Below, piece by piece: positions 21,645 to 32,750 of a stretch of 64,000 nt of DNA (positions are counted from its first letter, which is position 1; each line of letters begins with the position of its first letter). The notes under the pieces are model-generated. The model was given only the letters and a program-made list of their open reading frames with translations. It was not told the origin of the DNA and searched no databases. The translations under genes were made by a program, and so were the position numbers. This DNA is from Gymnopus androsaceus JB14 (taxonomy: Eukaryota; Basidiomycota; Agaricomycetes; Agaricales; Omphalotaceae): positions 62,001 to 126,000 of the forward strand of contig ML769534.1 of the NCBI GenBank assembly GCA_009733575.1. The letters run 5' to 3'.

Positions 21645-22095
21645 TAAGGGGGGTGATAAAGGAAAAGGAAAAGAAGTTTAACCAAGTCATGATTCTACTT
21701 TCAATTTTTTACTTGAGTTTTGTAGCAAGTAGTTTGAGGCAAGTCGTGGGTAGGTCGACTTTTGTCATTTTATTATGCATACATTACAGCAACATGGACA
21801 CGAGGATGTGCTTGTGATTGTGTAAAATTGATGGTGATTGATTCACACACTTCCCTTCTGACCACCATGTTCAGACCTTGAAGCAGATCTTCATCCACCA
21901 TTTTCAGCTCGCAATTTAGAGAAGAGCTGGATGCTCAGAGAAAATTGTGTAGAAGTTGAAGATCTATACATGGACCCGCCAATTTAGCCAAATTTTCTTC
22001 TGTCTAAATCTTCAGAGATCTGCACCCCAGGACAATGTACTGGATTGACAATGACAAAGTTCTCAAACTCTTCTCTTACTTGGTCAACATTTCCA

Positions 22096-22626
22096 TCCCC
22101 GACACTGACCAAAGGGAAGGGAGGGTCTTGTAGACCTTGATCGGACAAAAAGCACCTGAAACGCAACATCATGTGAGGGCCACGTTTCTGTCCTGTTACA
22201 TTGATGCTGCAATTAGATTCCATTCCTTGTCTACTCCCAACTATTGACATTAGTTTTTGACCGTTCCAGTAGCTATGAATCTAAATGAAATCTACACATC
22301 CTGCCTGTGTGCCGTGTCCACTTGGGCCTTACCTGAGAACAAGTCTTTGCGCTTGACTCGCCTCATCTCTCTCAAACACGCTAATTTGAAATCCATTGTC
22401 TCCTGAAGACTAGCAAAACCTAGTTTAGTTCAATGTATACTTGAAAAATGTCATTATTCTGTGATGACAATTGCAATCATGATCGCTATCTGCAAGCTTG
22501 GTCTATTGGCATTATGGTAGACTTGCGGCACCAGTTCTGTTTGGTTGCCATCTATTTCAAATAAATTTGAAATGCGCTTTGACAGCTCAGCAAGGCTTCC
22601 AGAGGAAGCCTTGCGTAGTCAGCTGA
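22096..22626 (+). mobile_element. short Helitron derivative (candidate non-autonomous)
   Basis: Begins TCCCCGACACTGACC at 22096 after A and matches the 5' ~330 bp of the minus-strand Helitron in inverse orientation, including the start of Rep (MNLNEIYTSCLCAV, ALPENKSL). A stop follows LKSIVS, and homology fades near 22470. At 22590-22614 there is a perfect 11-bp stem with a 3-nt loop (GCAAGGCTTCC-AGA-GGAAGCCTTGC), followed 12 nt later by CTGA (22623-22626). This resembles a Helitron 3' end (hairpin then CTRR), but the expected 3' flanking T is a C, so the 3' limit is tentative. Confidence 0.55.
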
Positions 22627-23447
22627 CCGTTGATTGCATCAACATCTGGAAGCAGGTGGGGACAAGCCTAGCATTACGGATTGCTCTTGGTCTGTGATGA
22701 TTTCAACCTTGTTGATTCATCCATTTGTTCATTTCTTGTGTCTGCTGAAGCAGGAGATTTAGTAGGGCTTGTGTCTGATGAGTTTGCGATGGAGATTTAT
22801 GAAATTTTGGTATATTCATCTTCCTAAAGCAAAAAAATTGATATCTGACTCTATTGCAGCTACTCAAGACAGTTCCAGAGGGGATGAGGACACCTTGAAG
22901 TGAGAGTGATCTCCTAGCCCTTTGGATTGTTCAGCTTGCAGATATTTGGAATTATCTGACTATCCCTTGCCATTCCAAGGACTGATATTGTGATTTCATT
23001 CAGAATTGGTGCAATTTTCATTGCGGCTGTGAAAGATTTTGCTTTCTGGCCAACAGAGCCAGGGAGTTATTCAGGGGTGGCTCGTTGAGTGCAGTGGTTA
23101 CTGTACCGTTTCAACTGAGTGTTCAGTCATGCATCACCTTGGTCCAAAATGAACAGTTCACAGCAGGTTGTCACCGGTCACCTAAGGTTGTGAACACCAT
23201 GACAACCGAAACAAAAAAAACACCCTCAAGAAGGTCCAAAACAGTCAAAATTGCTCAAAATCATCTCAATATTGTTGAAATGACCAACAAACAAGCAAAG
23301 AATGGCTTCAAAATAGGTAGTAAGTAGTTCACAGGGGATTGAGAAGTGCTGGACTTTTGTATCATATGGGGATAAGTATAAAATAGACATATGGATTTCA
23401 TCAGAATGTGATAACAACATGACATGAACCCTGCATGGACTAGAGTA

Positions 23448-24115
23448 CTGTACCGTATGGAATCGTAGCAACCAAGGATGGAGTGTTACATTTTTCAGTG
23501 GCATGGAGTTAGCAACCGGTGGGCTGTTACGCATTACCAGGCTCATATTAGGCAACCGCATACCAGTGCCACATGCAAGCCACTTTTGTATAATACCACC
23601 ACCACTCCTTCATTGTACTTCATTTTTGGATTACAATACATCATCCTTTTACTGCTTGAAATGGCCGAAAATGAGAGAATAACAACGATCCCACCCAGTG
23701 CCCATACTTAAATTGTAGGTCTGTTTATGGTGAGTGCTCTACAACTACTTCTCATGGCTTTTCAACATCTAACTTTGTCTGCCCAGAAAGAACCGATTCC
23801 AAAAGAGCTTGACACCCATCTCAAGTATCTCAAGGATCTCCTTTCTAATTTACCATCTCATCTTCCTTTTGTTAAGGGCGATTGGTATGCATGAAGATGT
23901 CTGGGCTTATGATGATGAAGGAAATCCAATGGCGCCTGCTACTTAGGTAGTTAATTACATCCCCGTGGGGGGCGAAAAATATCAAAAAAAAATAGCATTT
24001 TTTGACTGTTTAAAAGTTAGCGACCAGGTCAGCGTTACGCGTTACCCCTGTGTAATTAGGCGACAACCAAACCTAGTGTTACACATTACCATTGCTACAA
24101 TTCAGTACGGTACAG
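23448..24115. mobile_element. nested 668-bp element of the same TIR family
   Basis: The left end CTGTACCGTATGGAATCGTA at 23448 is preceded by TA. The right end is inverted (…TTCAGTACGGTACAG) finishing at 24115, followed by TA. The first 10 bases, CTGTACCGTW, are shared with the host element, so the same transposase could have moved it. The interior contains exon-like stretches on the plus strand: ATG at 23659 giving MAENERITTIPPSAHT, then after a CCCAG acceptor (about 23787) KEPIPKELDTHLKYLKDLL. Product unknown. Confidence 0.65.
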
Positions 24116-24138
24116 TATAGTATAGTATAAAGTTACAC

Positions 24139-26300
24139 TTATCTTTTTTTCTGAGTGGCCACTTTCTCCCCCTTTGTTGCTCCTGTCTTCTTTTTGCTCA
24201 ACTTTTTCTTGTCAGATTCATCTTCTTCTACCTCCATCTCCGGGTCATTCGCCTCCCAAGCATATTTTCCATCAGCAAAGAAAGTGAGCTGTTTTGGCTG
24301 GCAAATTTCTCGGCCTGTGCATGTCCGTTGAGGGGCAGCATTCAATCCCATGTCCTCCCTGCTTCTCACCCTCCTTATTTTCTTCCGCTGGCGGGACATA
24401 ACCGCCTATGTCGGCTGTACTTCCGTCATTATGGACCCCAGATTGAGGTACAAGTGAACCCTCTCGACCAACTACCAGATCTGCAACCTGATTATCTAGT
24501 AGGTCCTCATTTCCTAGTGTGTCCCGGCTCAGGCATCCATTGTTGTCCACTTTCAGTCCAGTTGCAATGTTCTTCCCCCCGCTCACAACAAAAGTAATCA
24601 TGTCTCCCGGCATTACATTGCTTTCATCCACAAGTCCATCTTCCTCCCCAAAAGGTTCTTCATCTAGACCAACACCTTCGTCTCTCTTTCACTCTGTAAG
24701 CTGTGCGTAAAGGCATGGATCCTCCTTGTCTAAATTCCAAAGCTTTGCTAGAGCAGCAGGTGAAGTTAGACTTTTGTGAGAGAGGTTAAAGTTGGTATTC
24801 GGAACCTGACACATCTCAAAAGCCTGCAACTATATTAGCAGCAAAGTTGATGGTACGTTTATTGTTCCTTACCTTCATTACAAGCTCCTTATTACTGATC
24901 TCCCTGTAGGCATCGAGCATCCACTGAACAGAGCAGTCACAAAGTGTTGGAAAATGTGTATTGAATCAAAATGCTGCAATATCCTTTGCCTCGTCTCCTG
25001 TCTCCTTGTCAGGTACTGCCAAAATTTCAATCACTAAGTCTCTATGGGACAATCGATGCATGCTCAACTTCATAACTCACTGAATCCCAACATTGAGAGG
25101 CTGGAAGAGTCCAGTGCAGCCACCGGGTATGAAGATTACTGTGATTTCTGGGTATGTCTGCTTCATCCAGGTTAGAAATTCTTCAGACTTATGGACACTC
25201 CAACAGTCAATGCACCAAATCGCTTGCTGGTCCTTGTCAAGACCAAGCTCTTCTTGTTTGTGTGAGAAGTACAGGTGGATGATTTTGTTAACCAGGTCCT
25301 TCATTGTTTGAAGATTGGACCAGTACATGGATGTTTTTGATGGAATGAGTCGGAAACCCTCCTTTTTGGCCTCAGCCCACCCTCGGCAATTTGACCTAGG
25401 ACACAATCTATCTGTTTCTCCATGGTAGACAGCCTGCCATGGAAGGACTTCCCCACTGGTGGAGATTGATGGAACAATTGTGAAAGCCTGTTTTTCCTCT
25501 GAGCCTATGGTAGCAACTTGGTGGGCTCCAGCCTTCATCCATGTTGTCTTGGAGCCCTGCTGATACACACATTGAGTCTGGTCTGTGTTTACATGCAATT
25601 CAGCAGGAATCCCATGGTCCCGAAACACATATGCCTCATGAAGGAAAGAGTCAGAGATAATCTTTTCATGGTTATGAGGTAGCTTCTGTGCTGCGCGTGT
25701 TGCTCTATGCGGACTCCAGTTGAGTTTATGTAGATATTTCTTGATGAATGTTTCTGAGCACTTGAAGCGACTTCCATCGGGCATAGGGTTTGTAAAGAGA
25801 TGAGGAGCATCATGCTCAATACATGCGGTCATGATCCCACATACTGTGAGCAAGGTAAGTGCAACCCCAGCAACGCATAAGTTCTCAAGGCAAATATTGA
25901 TCTTCTTTCGCAATTCTGGATAGGAATCCTTAAAAATCATGTAGTCAGTATACAACCTATGCACAAGTTCTTTTGTTAAATTCATACCAAAACTCCGTGA
26001 CATGTTGATTGACCCCCAGGTGCGTTTCCTTTCCTTACCTCTGCCAGTACAGATGGTAGCCATTTAGATTCTCCTTGATGTTTTGCTTCCTTGTCAATCC
26101 AATGGCTGACTACTTGCTCTTGTAAGGTACTGTAGATGGCAGGATTGTTTTTCCGAGCTCGATCTGCAATAGCTCAAGGACTCCAAGGCCAACCTGTCTG
26201 TCAAGCGGCAAGTTCAATACCTGCCCATATGGGTGGTTGCTTCCAGTTCATCAACTTCACATCTACTGCTATCTTTGCCCTCTTTTGCCCTGTTGAATTA
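24139..26300 (-). pseudogene. pogo-type DDE transposase, catalytic Asp replaced
   Basis: The largest exon is 26063-25077. It carries an N-terminal helical DNA-binding region (residues WSPHRATRAAQKLP), the first catalytic Asp in HVNTDQTQCVY, the second in WCIDCWSVHKS and the third-position motif GGCTGLFQPLNVGIQ, where active members have QPLDV. The codon at 25092-25094 is AAT (Asn). Upstream coding (ARKNNPAIYSTLQEQVVSHW) lies at about 26070-26160, so the true start is further right. After a GTGAGT donor at ~25079 the C-terminal part continues in pieces (SVQWMLDAYREISNKELVMK, AFEMCQVPNTNFNLS, KLWNLDKEDP) to an acidic/Lys-rich tail at 24139. A stop interrupts near 24690. Would cut and paste the element; this copy looks dead. 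Confidence 0.8.
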
Positions 26301-26449
26301 TCATGTTGATCCTCTTTAAACTGTCAACGTGGTCACGAAGCTTTGACCACATTGTTACTGCTGCTGGAATCCAGTTCAAGATCAACAACTCATTTCTGCA
26401 GTACACACATGTGAGTCTTCATTTGAGGCGACATATATGTTTCACTCAC

Positions 26450-28483
26450 TCATTTACCCCCTGCTTTAGATTCCTCTGTCCCCGTTACTGCCTCTTTCTT
26501 CTTGGATTTGACTAGTTCCCTATGTTTTTGCTGTCTCTTCCGCCAGTCCGCCCTTTGCTCTGCCTTCCTCTTAATTGCATCATCCTTTTTTTGCGCGTGC
26601 TTTTCCTCCATGGTCTCATGCAGCTCCTCCCACTCCATTTGGTCAATTTTGGCCTTCTCTTCTGCAGTTACATGGCCAAAAAAGTCTGTCATAAGCTTTG
26701 GCTTTTTTTTAGCCGTATCTTCTTCCATCATGTTTCCAGCGATGTGCAATGATGATGATGATGCTAATATTTTTTCTACTGTTGCCTCACCTGTGGTGTA
26801 AGATGATGACGGTTCTAGCTGATGAACTGGTGATGTTCGATGTAGAATGTGCATGTTGTGGTTTCTTCTTTGCACTTGAATCTGATTCAGGAGTGCAAGG
26901 CCTACCATGTTTCTCTGGAGACAAGTCTATGAGAGACATAGAGCTGGGTTGATGGTCTACATCCTGAGGGTCAATCGGCAATGGAGACATAGAGCTTGGT
27001 TGACGGTCTGCATCCTGAGGGTCAATTGGTGATGGAGGAAATGTGAATATGAAGCTAGATGCACTGGGTATAGTATCTCTGCTTTGATCTTCATCCTTGA
27101 CTACATCTGGCAGCCCGGAATCAGAGTCAGAGTCACTCTTGCCTGCAGAGCGTATGTCTTGCTCAATAACACGCTATAGATGTCTTTGTTCAGTTAATGT
27201 TCTAAATGTATGCTATTTCAACTTACTGCTTCAAGGATCTGGTCTCTGAGCTTACAGAACAGCTGCATCCTATACAGGTCAACGCTCCGTGTTGGGATCA
27301 GCGCTTCTTCAGCGGGTACTACTGCATTCGCATCAGTGTTTGATGTAAGTGGACCGCATGAGTATCCATCTTCCTGCCGTGTGATAGGGAGCTCCTCCAC
27401 TGTGTAATCACTGGTATCATGCTGATTGATCCACCATAGGCATATGTTGTGCAGCTTCACTGGTGGATCTTTTGTGAGTGGATCATCAAACATGAGGCAT
27501 TTCTCTGCAAAATTGATGTGGACAGAGACCCAGTGTTCCTCAAATTCGCCCTGCCCTTTATCTGCAATTCCTCAAAGGTGAGCATTTGTGATGAGATATT
27601 GGTTTTGACTGAACAAATCATGTCCAAGATTCCAAATCCAGGTGTATTGGGGATGAGATGAATATTCGTGAACCTTGTGGTTGTTGAATGCTTCCAAGAG
27701 TTTTGGTATGAAGCCAGAGTCTTCTACACAATACCGAGAGACAAGATTAAGGTCACTAGAGACCCCTATGCAGAGAAGTTCAAGGATATCATTTTGATTT
27801 GACCCCGAGGTATACTGCTTCGAAAGGAATCTTGCAAGTGTACTAATCAATTCACAATCTGACAGCCCAACCTTTGCCATCTTCCAGGGAAGTAATCCCA
27901 GCATTTCAAGGACTTCCTCTGCCTTTTTCCGCTCCTCTACTCTGCCGTTTTTCTTTTTCTCTTTCAGTTTCTTATCCAGCCAGGCCTTAGCCTGTGACCA
28001 TGGATCCTTCGACTTGACTTGTGCATCAAGCACTTCTTCCCAAAACATAATGACCCACAGTGGGAACTTGGTCATAGCTCCAGTGGAAATGTGCGCATAG
28101 ATAACTGACTGTGCGCCATCCATAATTAGCTGTCTGGCATTGCTCACTGCTGCTCGAATCAGCTTTTGTGGTGGGATTGGCAAATGACGAAGCTTTGTAA
28201 GAAGCTGAGCAGCTGGAGTGGAATCCGGAGGAGATTGGGAAAAGAATGAGGTAGCGGTTAGGCCATGCTTTGTTGTGACCGCAGGCTCATTTGGCAGAGG
28301 GAATGTGAGGAGATCAAGTATCGAGAGGTTTTCATCGGGAAGGATTTCGGATCGGATTGAAGTAGGAATAGCTAGAGTCTGTTTTACAGCAGCCTTGATA
28401 GACTTTGGTGCTTTTTTATAGAGCTTCCCTTGCCCAGTTGAAGTTGGATCCATGCTGATTGTGAAGACTAGTGAAATTTTCAC
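26450..28483 (-). pseudogene. Ulp1/C48-like cysteine protease encoded by the pogo element
   Basis: A first block of about 300 residues from ATG 28483 is alpha-helical and Lys-rich, ending ITNAHL, where a TGA (27572-27574) stands in frame. The same frame resumes at once with EEHWVSVHINF (catalytic His context), CLMFDDPL (Asp) and ITRQEDGYSCG (Gln and nucleophile Cys), the triad layout of Ulp1/SENP C48 proteases. The C-terminal part (26908-26450) is a charged coiled-coil-like tail (KKPKLMTDFFGHVTAEEKAK) as seen in similar transposon-linked fungal proteins. Introns probably lie between about 27218 and 26908. Ulp1-like proteins cleave SUMO-type conjugates; the role in transposition is unknown. 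The single TGA suggests recent inactivation. Confidence 0.75.
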
Positions 28484-28692
28484 GGTTATGGTCCGTTTAT
28501 TATCTCACAAGTAACTACTTACGTCGAACTGCAGTGGCAGTTTAGCGCTCTACATGAGCGGTCACTGCCGGGCACTTGCGTGAACAGTTCACGGCAAGGT
28601 CACAGGTCACTACGATCTGTGAACACTTACATTTCTGAACAGGGTCGATCACCTGTCACACCCTGTGAACACTTGGTCGAAACGGTACAGTA

Positions 28693-29450
28693 TCATGGCT
28701 CTCAGTTGATTTGACGGTGGTCAGTTTTGTGGCATTCGCAAATGTTGACAATGACTGGATTCAGTCAATTGCAGTTAATACTGATTACCATGCTACTCCC
28801 AACTGTCGTGAGTCCTTCTTCATAATGGCTCCACTCAATCACAGTAACTTGAGCTCCCCATAGTCATTGCCAAGACTTTGGCTGAAGTCAGGTAGATATT
28901 TTCCTTGAAATGAGAGCCAAACTCTTCTCATTCACTATGATTTAGTCAGCATATCAGTTTTACTTTGTACGATGACACTAATTGTATCAATTCACAACTG
29001 GTTTTTCATACCGACAAATTGGAGTGACAACCTCCTCCTTGCTATGAGACCTAAGTTCTAAAAGCCTTCCTGACATTGCCAGAATCTTGTTCAAGGGGTT
29101 GTCTTAGTGAAATTATACAAAGATCTGTGCTTGGGTTGACTGCAATTCATGTGAATTATACATTGGTTTAGTGCTATGCCATTACATATTATACATGTCA
29201 AACCATCTCATCGCAATTGGTTGGCATATGCTACTGTGTGTGTGGGGGGGCGGGGGGGGGAGGTACTTCTGTCCTTGTAAATGGGGTTGCCTTTGTAATG
29301 GTAGCGGTCCTGAGTCCCCCAGGGACTGCGAATTTCTTTGACCCTTGGGCACAAGTCAAGTTTTATATATCCCTTCTCTGAAGGCGATAATGCTCAGCAA
29401 GACTTACAACATTCCTGTAAGGAAAGCTGAAGGGTCTGATATGTCAATGC
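28693..29450. other. intergenic spacer, no gene seen
   Basis: No supported ORF. Contains a G-run at about 29235-29262 (G7-C-G9) that might form a quadruplex or be a sequencing-difficult tract. This spacer separates the TE block from the first host-like gene. Confidence 0.5.
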
Positions 29451-29521
29451 GTGTGTGAGTTAGTAAAGCTGTTTCCTGCGTGTTGGCGAAACCGATCACA
29501 TCCTAGGACTGTTTGCACTAG

Positions 29522-30324
29522 ATGTTCGCACTACTTTTCTGCTTCATGTACTTCAAACGACTATGGCAAAGCATACCCTCTCTGTGTTCGAGATTCATCC
29601 GCATTCTTGGTTCGGTATTTTATTTTAAAAGTGCTCTCGAACTTGGAGCTGTCGGGGATTGCTGCGCAGCGGCGCTAACGATCATGGTAGCAAATATGGA
29701 CCTTGCTCGTACCAAGGTTCCAGTTCCTCGAGTGTTGCGTTATGGTTATTCGGGCAATTGCTCATATATCTTGATGGAGAAAATTCCTTATCTTAATTTT
29801 TCGACCGCGATGGAAGTCTGGAAGCTGGACTACATGCCCGTTCAAGTGACATATTGGATAGACTATATTGTCCGTGAACTTGCCACGCTAGGATTGAGCC
29901 ATAACGACCTGTTCCCAAGAAACATCTTGGTCGATGGCAATGGAACAATAGTTTCAATCATTGACTGGGATAGTTGTACCCCACTCCACGCAGGAGTGGA
30001 ATATGCCAGAATGATTCGGAGTCACGACCCCGACGACCTAGATGATCCAGGAGTGCAAGATTGGTACCATATCTTCCTACGACACTCTTTCGACCGTACA
30101 GGTGAAGAAATTGCGATTGGATGCAGTAAACGGCACCCTAAACTGTCTCGACAGTGGCCACTAGTGAAGTCCAAAGCGTCCCAGCAGCTTTCTTCCCCTG
30201 TGACGGACCCTCGTAACCAGTCATTCTCGGTAAGTAAATGGTCTTTTCCATAAAAATATAGCTAACTTTCGATACGCAGCGCCAGAAAATTTGTCCAGTG
30301 AGAAGTCGGAGTCGACGAAAGTAG
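29522..30324 (+). CDS. APH/choline-kinase-like phosphotransferase (protein-kinase-like fold)
   Basis: The predicted 250-residue protein has the APH catalytic loop LSHNDLFPRNILVDGNG (HxDxxxxN) followed by the metal-binding IIDWDSC, then EYARMI. Upstream, VPVPRVLRYGYSGNCSYILMEKIP matches the end of the N-lobe. The intron at 30230-30279 has GTAAGT, a GCTAAC branch point and CAG. It joins in frame to a 14-codon last exon ending RSRSRRK. Without splicing the frame ends at 30253. The first ~50 residues are hydrophobic and lack the usual nucleotide-binding strands, so the true 5' exon(s) may lie between 29400 and 29600, or the N-lobe may be truncated. Fungal members of this family (phosphotransferase PF01636) act on diverse small molecules; the substrate is unknown. 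Confidence 0.72.
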
Positions 30325-30777
30325 TCGACGTGCTTCACGAAATACTCTACTACTAATAAAGGATTGAACCAGTCGTTCACTTAAACCATTTCGGAAGTCT
30401 AACCAAATCTCAGTCTTCGTCACCTCTTGGTATGAATCGCACAAATGCGATTTCAGCAACGCCACAACCTATTTTTTTTTCGTGTTCGTCTTGCCTTTAT
30501 TAGGCCATTGTTCTTGAGGCCTGAGTACTACGCAGTGCGAATTAGGCTTAATATTATCCGTAATCTAACCATATATACTTTAACTTAACCCGTTGTCCAA
30601 AGTCCAATCCAAATCTCCAATGCCTGTATGATAGAATGTATACCATAGGCGGGTGTGTATGTGAACAACAATAGCAAATATCCAAGGTTCCGTTGTCATT
30701 CTATGTATAGCATAGTGAACCAGAATGTGCTCTTCCGGTTCCACCCAATCCTTTCTCGACATGCCGGCGCGACTCGC

Positions 30778-32750
30778 TCACCCTTCGTCAAACTCGACAG
30801 CAGCCCCAATCCTATTCCTCACCAACTCCGCTACAGTCTTCCCATCCACCGGTATCTCATTTCCCTGAAAGCCATCGGGATAAGCAGGAGGCGGAAACCC
30901 TGGACTCGTCAACACCTGGTCGTTCCAAATCCCATAATGTTTCAACGTCGCGCCTCCACCCAATGCGCGCGCAGTATACTCGTAATCATGTGCCCACCCA
31001 CCAGGGAAGAAAATTTCTATCACCGTCGTGCGGGAGGAGGGACTCAACCATAGCTCATGGGTAAGACCGTTACCGTGGACACCAATGAGGATGGTGCTTC
31101 GTCCAGCGAGACGAATTTGTTCCCATCGGGAGAGATTTTCGGCAGAGACGATGATGACTTCGATTCCGAGTTCGGATTGGAGGTTGTATAGTTCGGCGAC
31201 TAGTCTGTGGAAGAAAGTTGGATTCAAAAAAAGACATAGAAATGCGTAAACACCGACCTTTCATGGTCCTCATTCTTCAGTTTGCGGCGATTCCAGTCTT
31301 GTCTCGACATATATGTCACTACTGGGCGTGTTGTTTTCTGGCGAGTGAGGGAGGCAGCCAACAGAGATAAAGCGTTCGGTCCTTCTACTGTGTGTTTCAA
31401 CGGAGCAAGGAAGTGTGCTGCGAGGGGTTCGAGATCTTCAGAAATTTTCAAATCTGAAGGTGGTGGAGCCGTCCACTGGAAAAACTTCTCGTCCACGGAA
31501 GGCTTAATCAAATCCTGTGCCGTGAGCCGATCTGGAGGTGGAATTGGCAGCCCATGTACGAGTGAAAAGGGTGGATCGGTTCTTTGAGACGCAAGTTGTA
31601 ATTGGGTCTCGTCGTTCATCAACATTCCATGCATAGAGTCGTCGTCCAATCCAGCAAAAGCTCTAACAGCATCCCTGGCTGGTGACCACCAGTCCCCACG
31701 TTCTTCGCCACTAGGGATATCTAGACCAAATGCAACGGCGGCGGTACGTTGGAAGCGCTGATAATTGTACGCGGGCATGGAAGCGGAGCGGTCGGCTATG
31801 AGGACTCGAGGGAAGAGAATGGGTTTTCCCTGCATGGAGCCTCCGGTACGTTTGGACTTTTTGACCAAAGAGAGGGAGATCCAGTCGGTCCAGTCGTATG
31901 AGAATAGCATCTGAGTGCTAGGTAAGAAGCTTCGCATGAAAAGCTGGTTCATATTGGCATAGTCCCTCCAATGAGCGTTATTGAGATGGGGAAAAATGAT
32001 TCGTGTTGGCGCAGGGAGATTATGTCCTCCACCAATTGAAGCATAGGCTCGCCATGCACCGAAAAAGAGCTCAGCGCAAAAGTGGTAATAATGTGTGATA
32101 AATTGAGGTGGATCATTAAAGATAAAGGAGAGACCAGGGACAATGTGGACGTCTGACGCGCTGCCAGCGGTAACGTCTACGCCAAAGAGATCTCGAAATT
32201 CGGCAGCGGTGACATAACGGAGATCGTGTTCGTCTGGGACACGCATCCATTCATTTCCCATTCCGCCCCGGTCACCGTAGACAATGATTCCCTTGCTGAG
32301 AATTGCTTTCGGAGGAGGAAGGCCAACAAAAGGGGACTGGGCGGGATCGTATTGAGTCTGAGGAGGATTAGAGGGAGGATTGGAGGTTACAACGTAGAAT
32401 GTTCCGTTGTGCATGTATAGCGAGTCCATAATAGTCCATCCTGGTACATGTTTGATTATTGTTGTTTCTCGAATTACTGGATTTTCCAGAGTAACTTTTT
32501 CAAGAGGAGAATCTGGTTCGCTGGCATCCCTCAGCGGAGGTAATGGGGTCGAAAGGTGAATAGAGTTCAAGGAAGAAGAATTCGACTGCTGCGATGAAGA
32601 AGGGAAAAACATTAGCAGGCCAAAAACGATGAAAACGAGAACCGTTTCCCGAAGGGTAGGCGTCAGTTGAGCCTGTAAGCCCATGTCGTCTCCAGGTCGT
32701 CGTGGACGTTCAGAACAGAATTTGGTAAATGAAATCGCGTCGCGTGCCAC
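30778..32750 (-). CDS. GT61 family glycosyltransferase, type II membrane protein
   Basis: Exon 1 is 32750-31258, the intron 31205-31257 (GTCGGT..CCACAG) and exon 2 31204-30778; the join restores frame at NEDHER-LVAELYNLQ. The protein is about 640 residues. A short N-terminal cytosolic part, an uncleaved signal anchor (TVLVFIVFGLLMFF, residues ~36-50), a Ser-rich stem and a lumenal catalytic region follow. GT61/DUF563 features include HYYHFCAEL in the middle and RSTILIGVHGNGLTHELWL near the end, followed by EIFFPGGWAHDYEY. GT61 enzymes (EOGT, plant beta-1,2-xylosyltransferase) work in ER/Golgi on glycoproteins or polysaccharides; donor and acceptor here are unknown. All motifs are intact. Confidence 0.88.

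Larger units (their letters stand above)
23101..28690. mobile_element. 5.6 kb pogo-like DDE transposon with Ulp1-type gene, TA-flanked
   Basis: The left end CTGTACCGTTTCaAC at 23101 is preceded by TA. The right end is the inverted match (GAAACGGTACAG) finishing at 28690, followed by TA. Inverted similarity continues with GTGTTCA about 12 bp inward. TA duplication plus a DDE_1-type transposase indicates a Tc1/mariner-pogo superfamily element. Both genes are on the minus strand: the protease-like gene (28483-26450), then the transposase (about 26300-24139). Another TA-flanked element is nested near the left end. Confidence 0.82.

Noticed and set aside
27572..28483. Treating the first exon of the Ulp1-like gene as a separate complete gene
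   Set aside because: The same frame continues directly after a single TGA into the protease triad, so one broken gene is the simpler reading.
29235..29262. Telomere-like or regulatory G-rich tract
   Set aside because: A single G-run without repeat periodicity; no support for a telomere.
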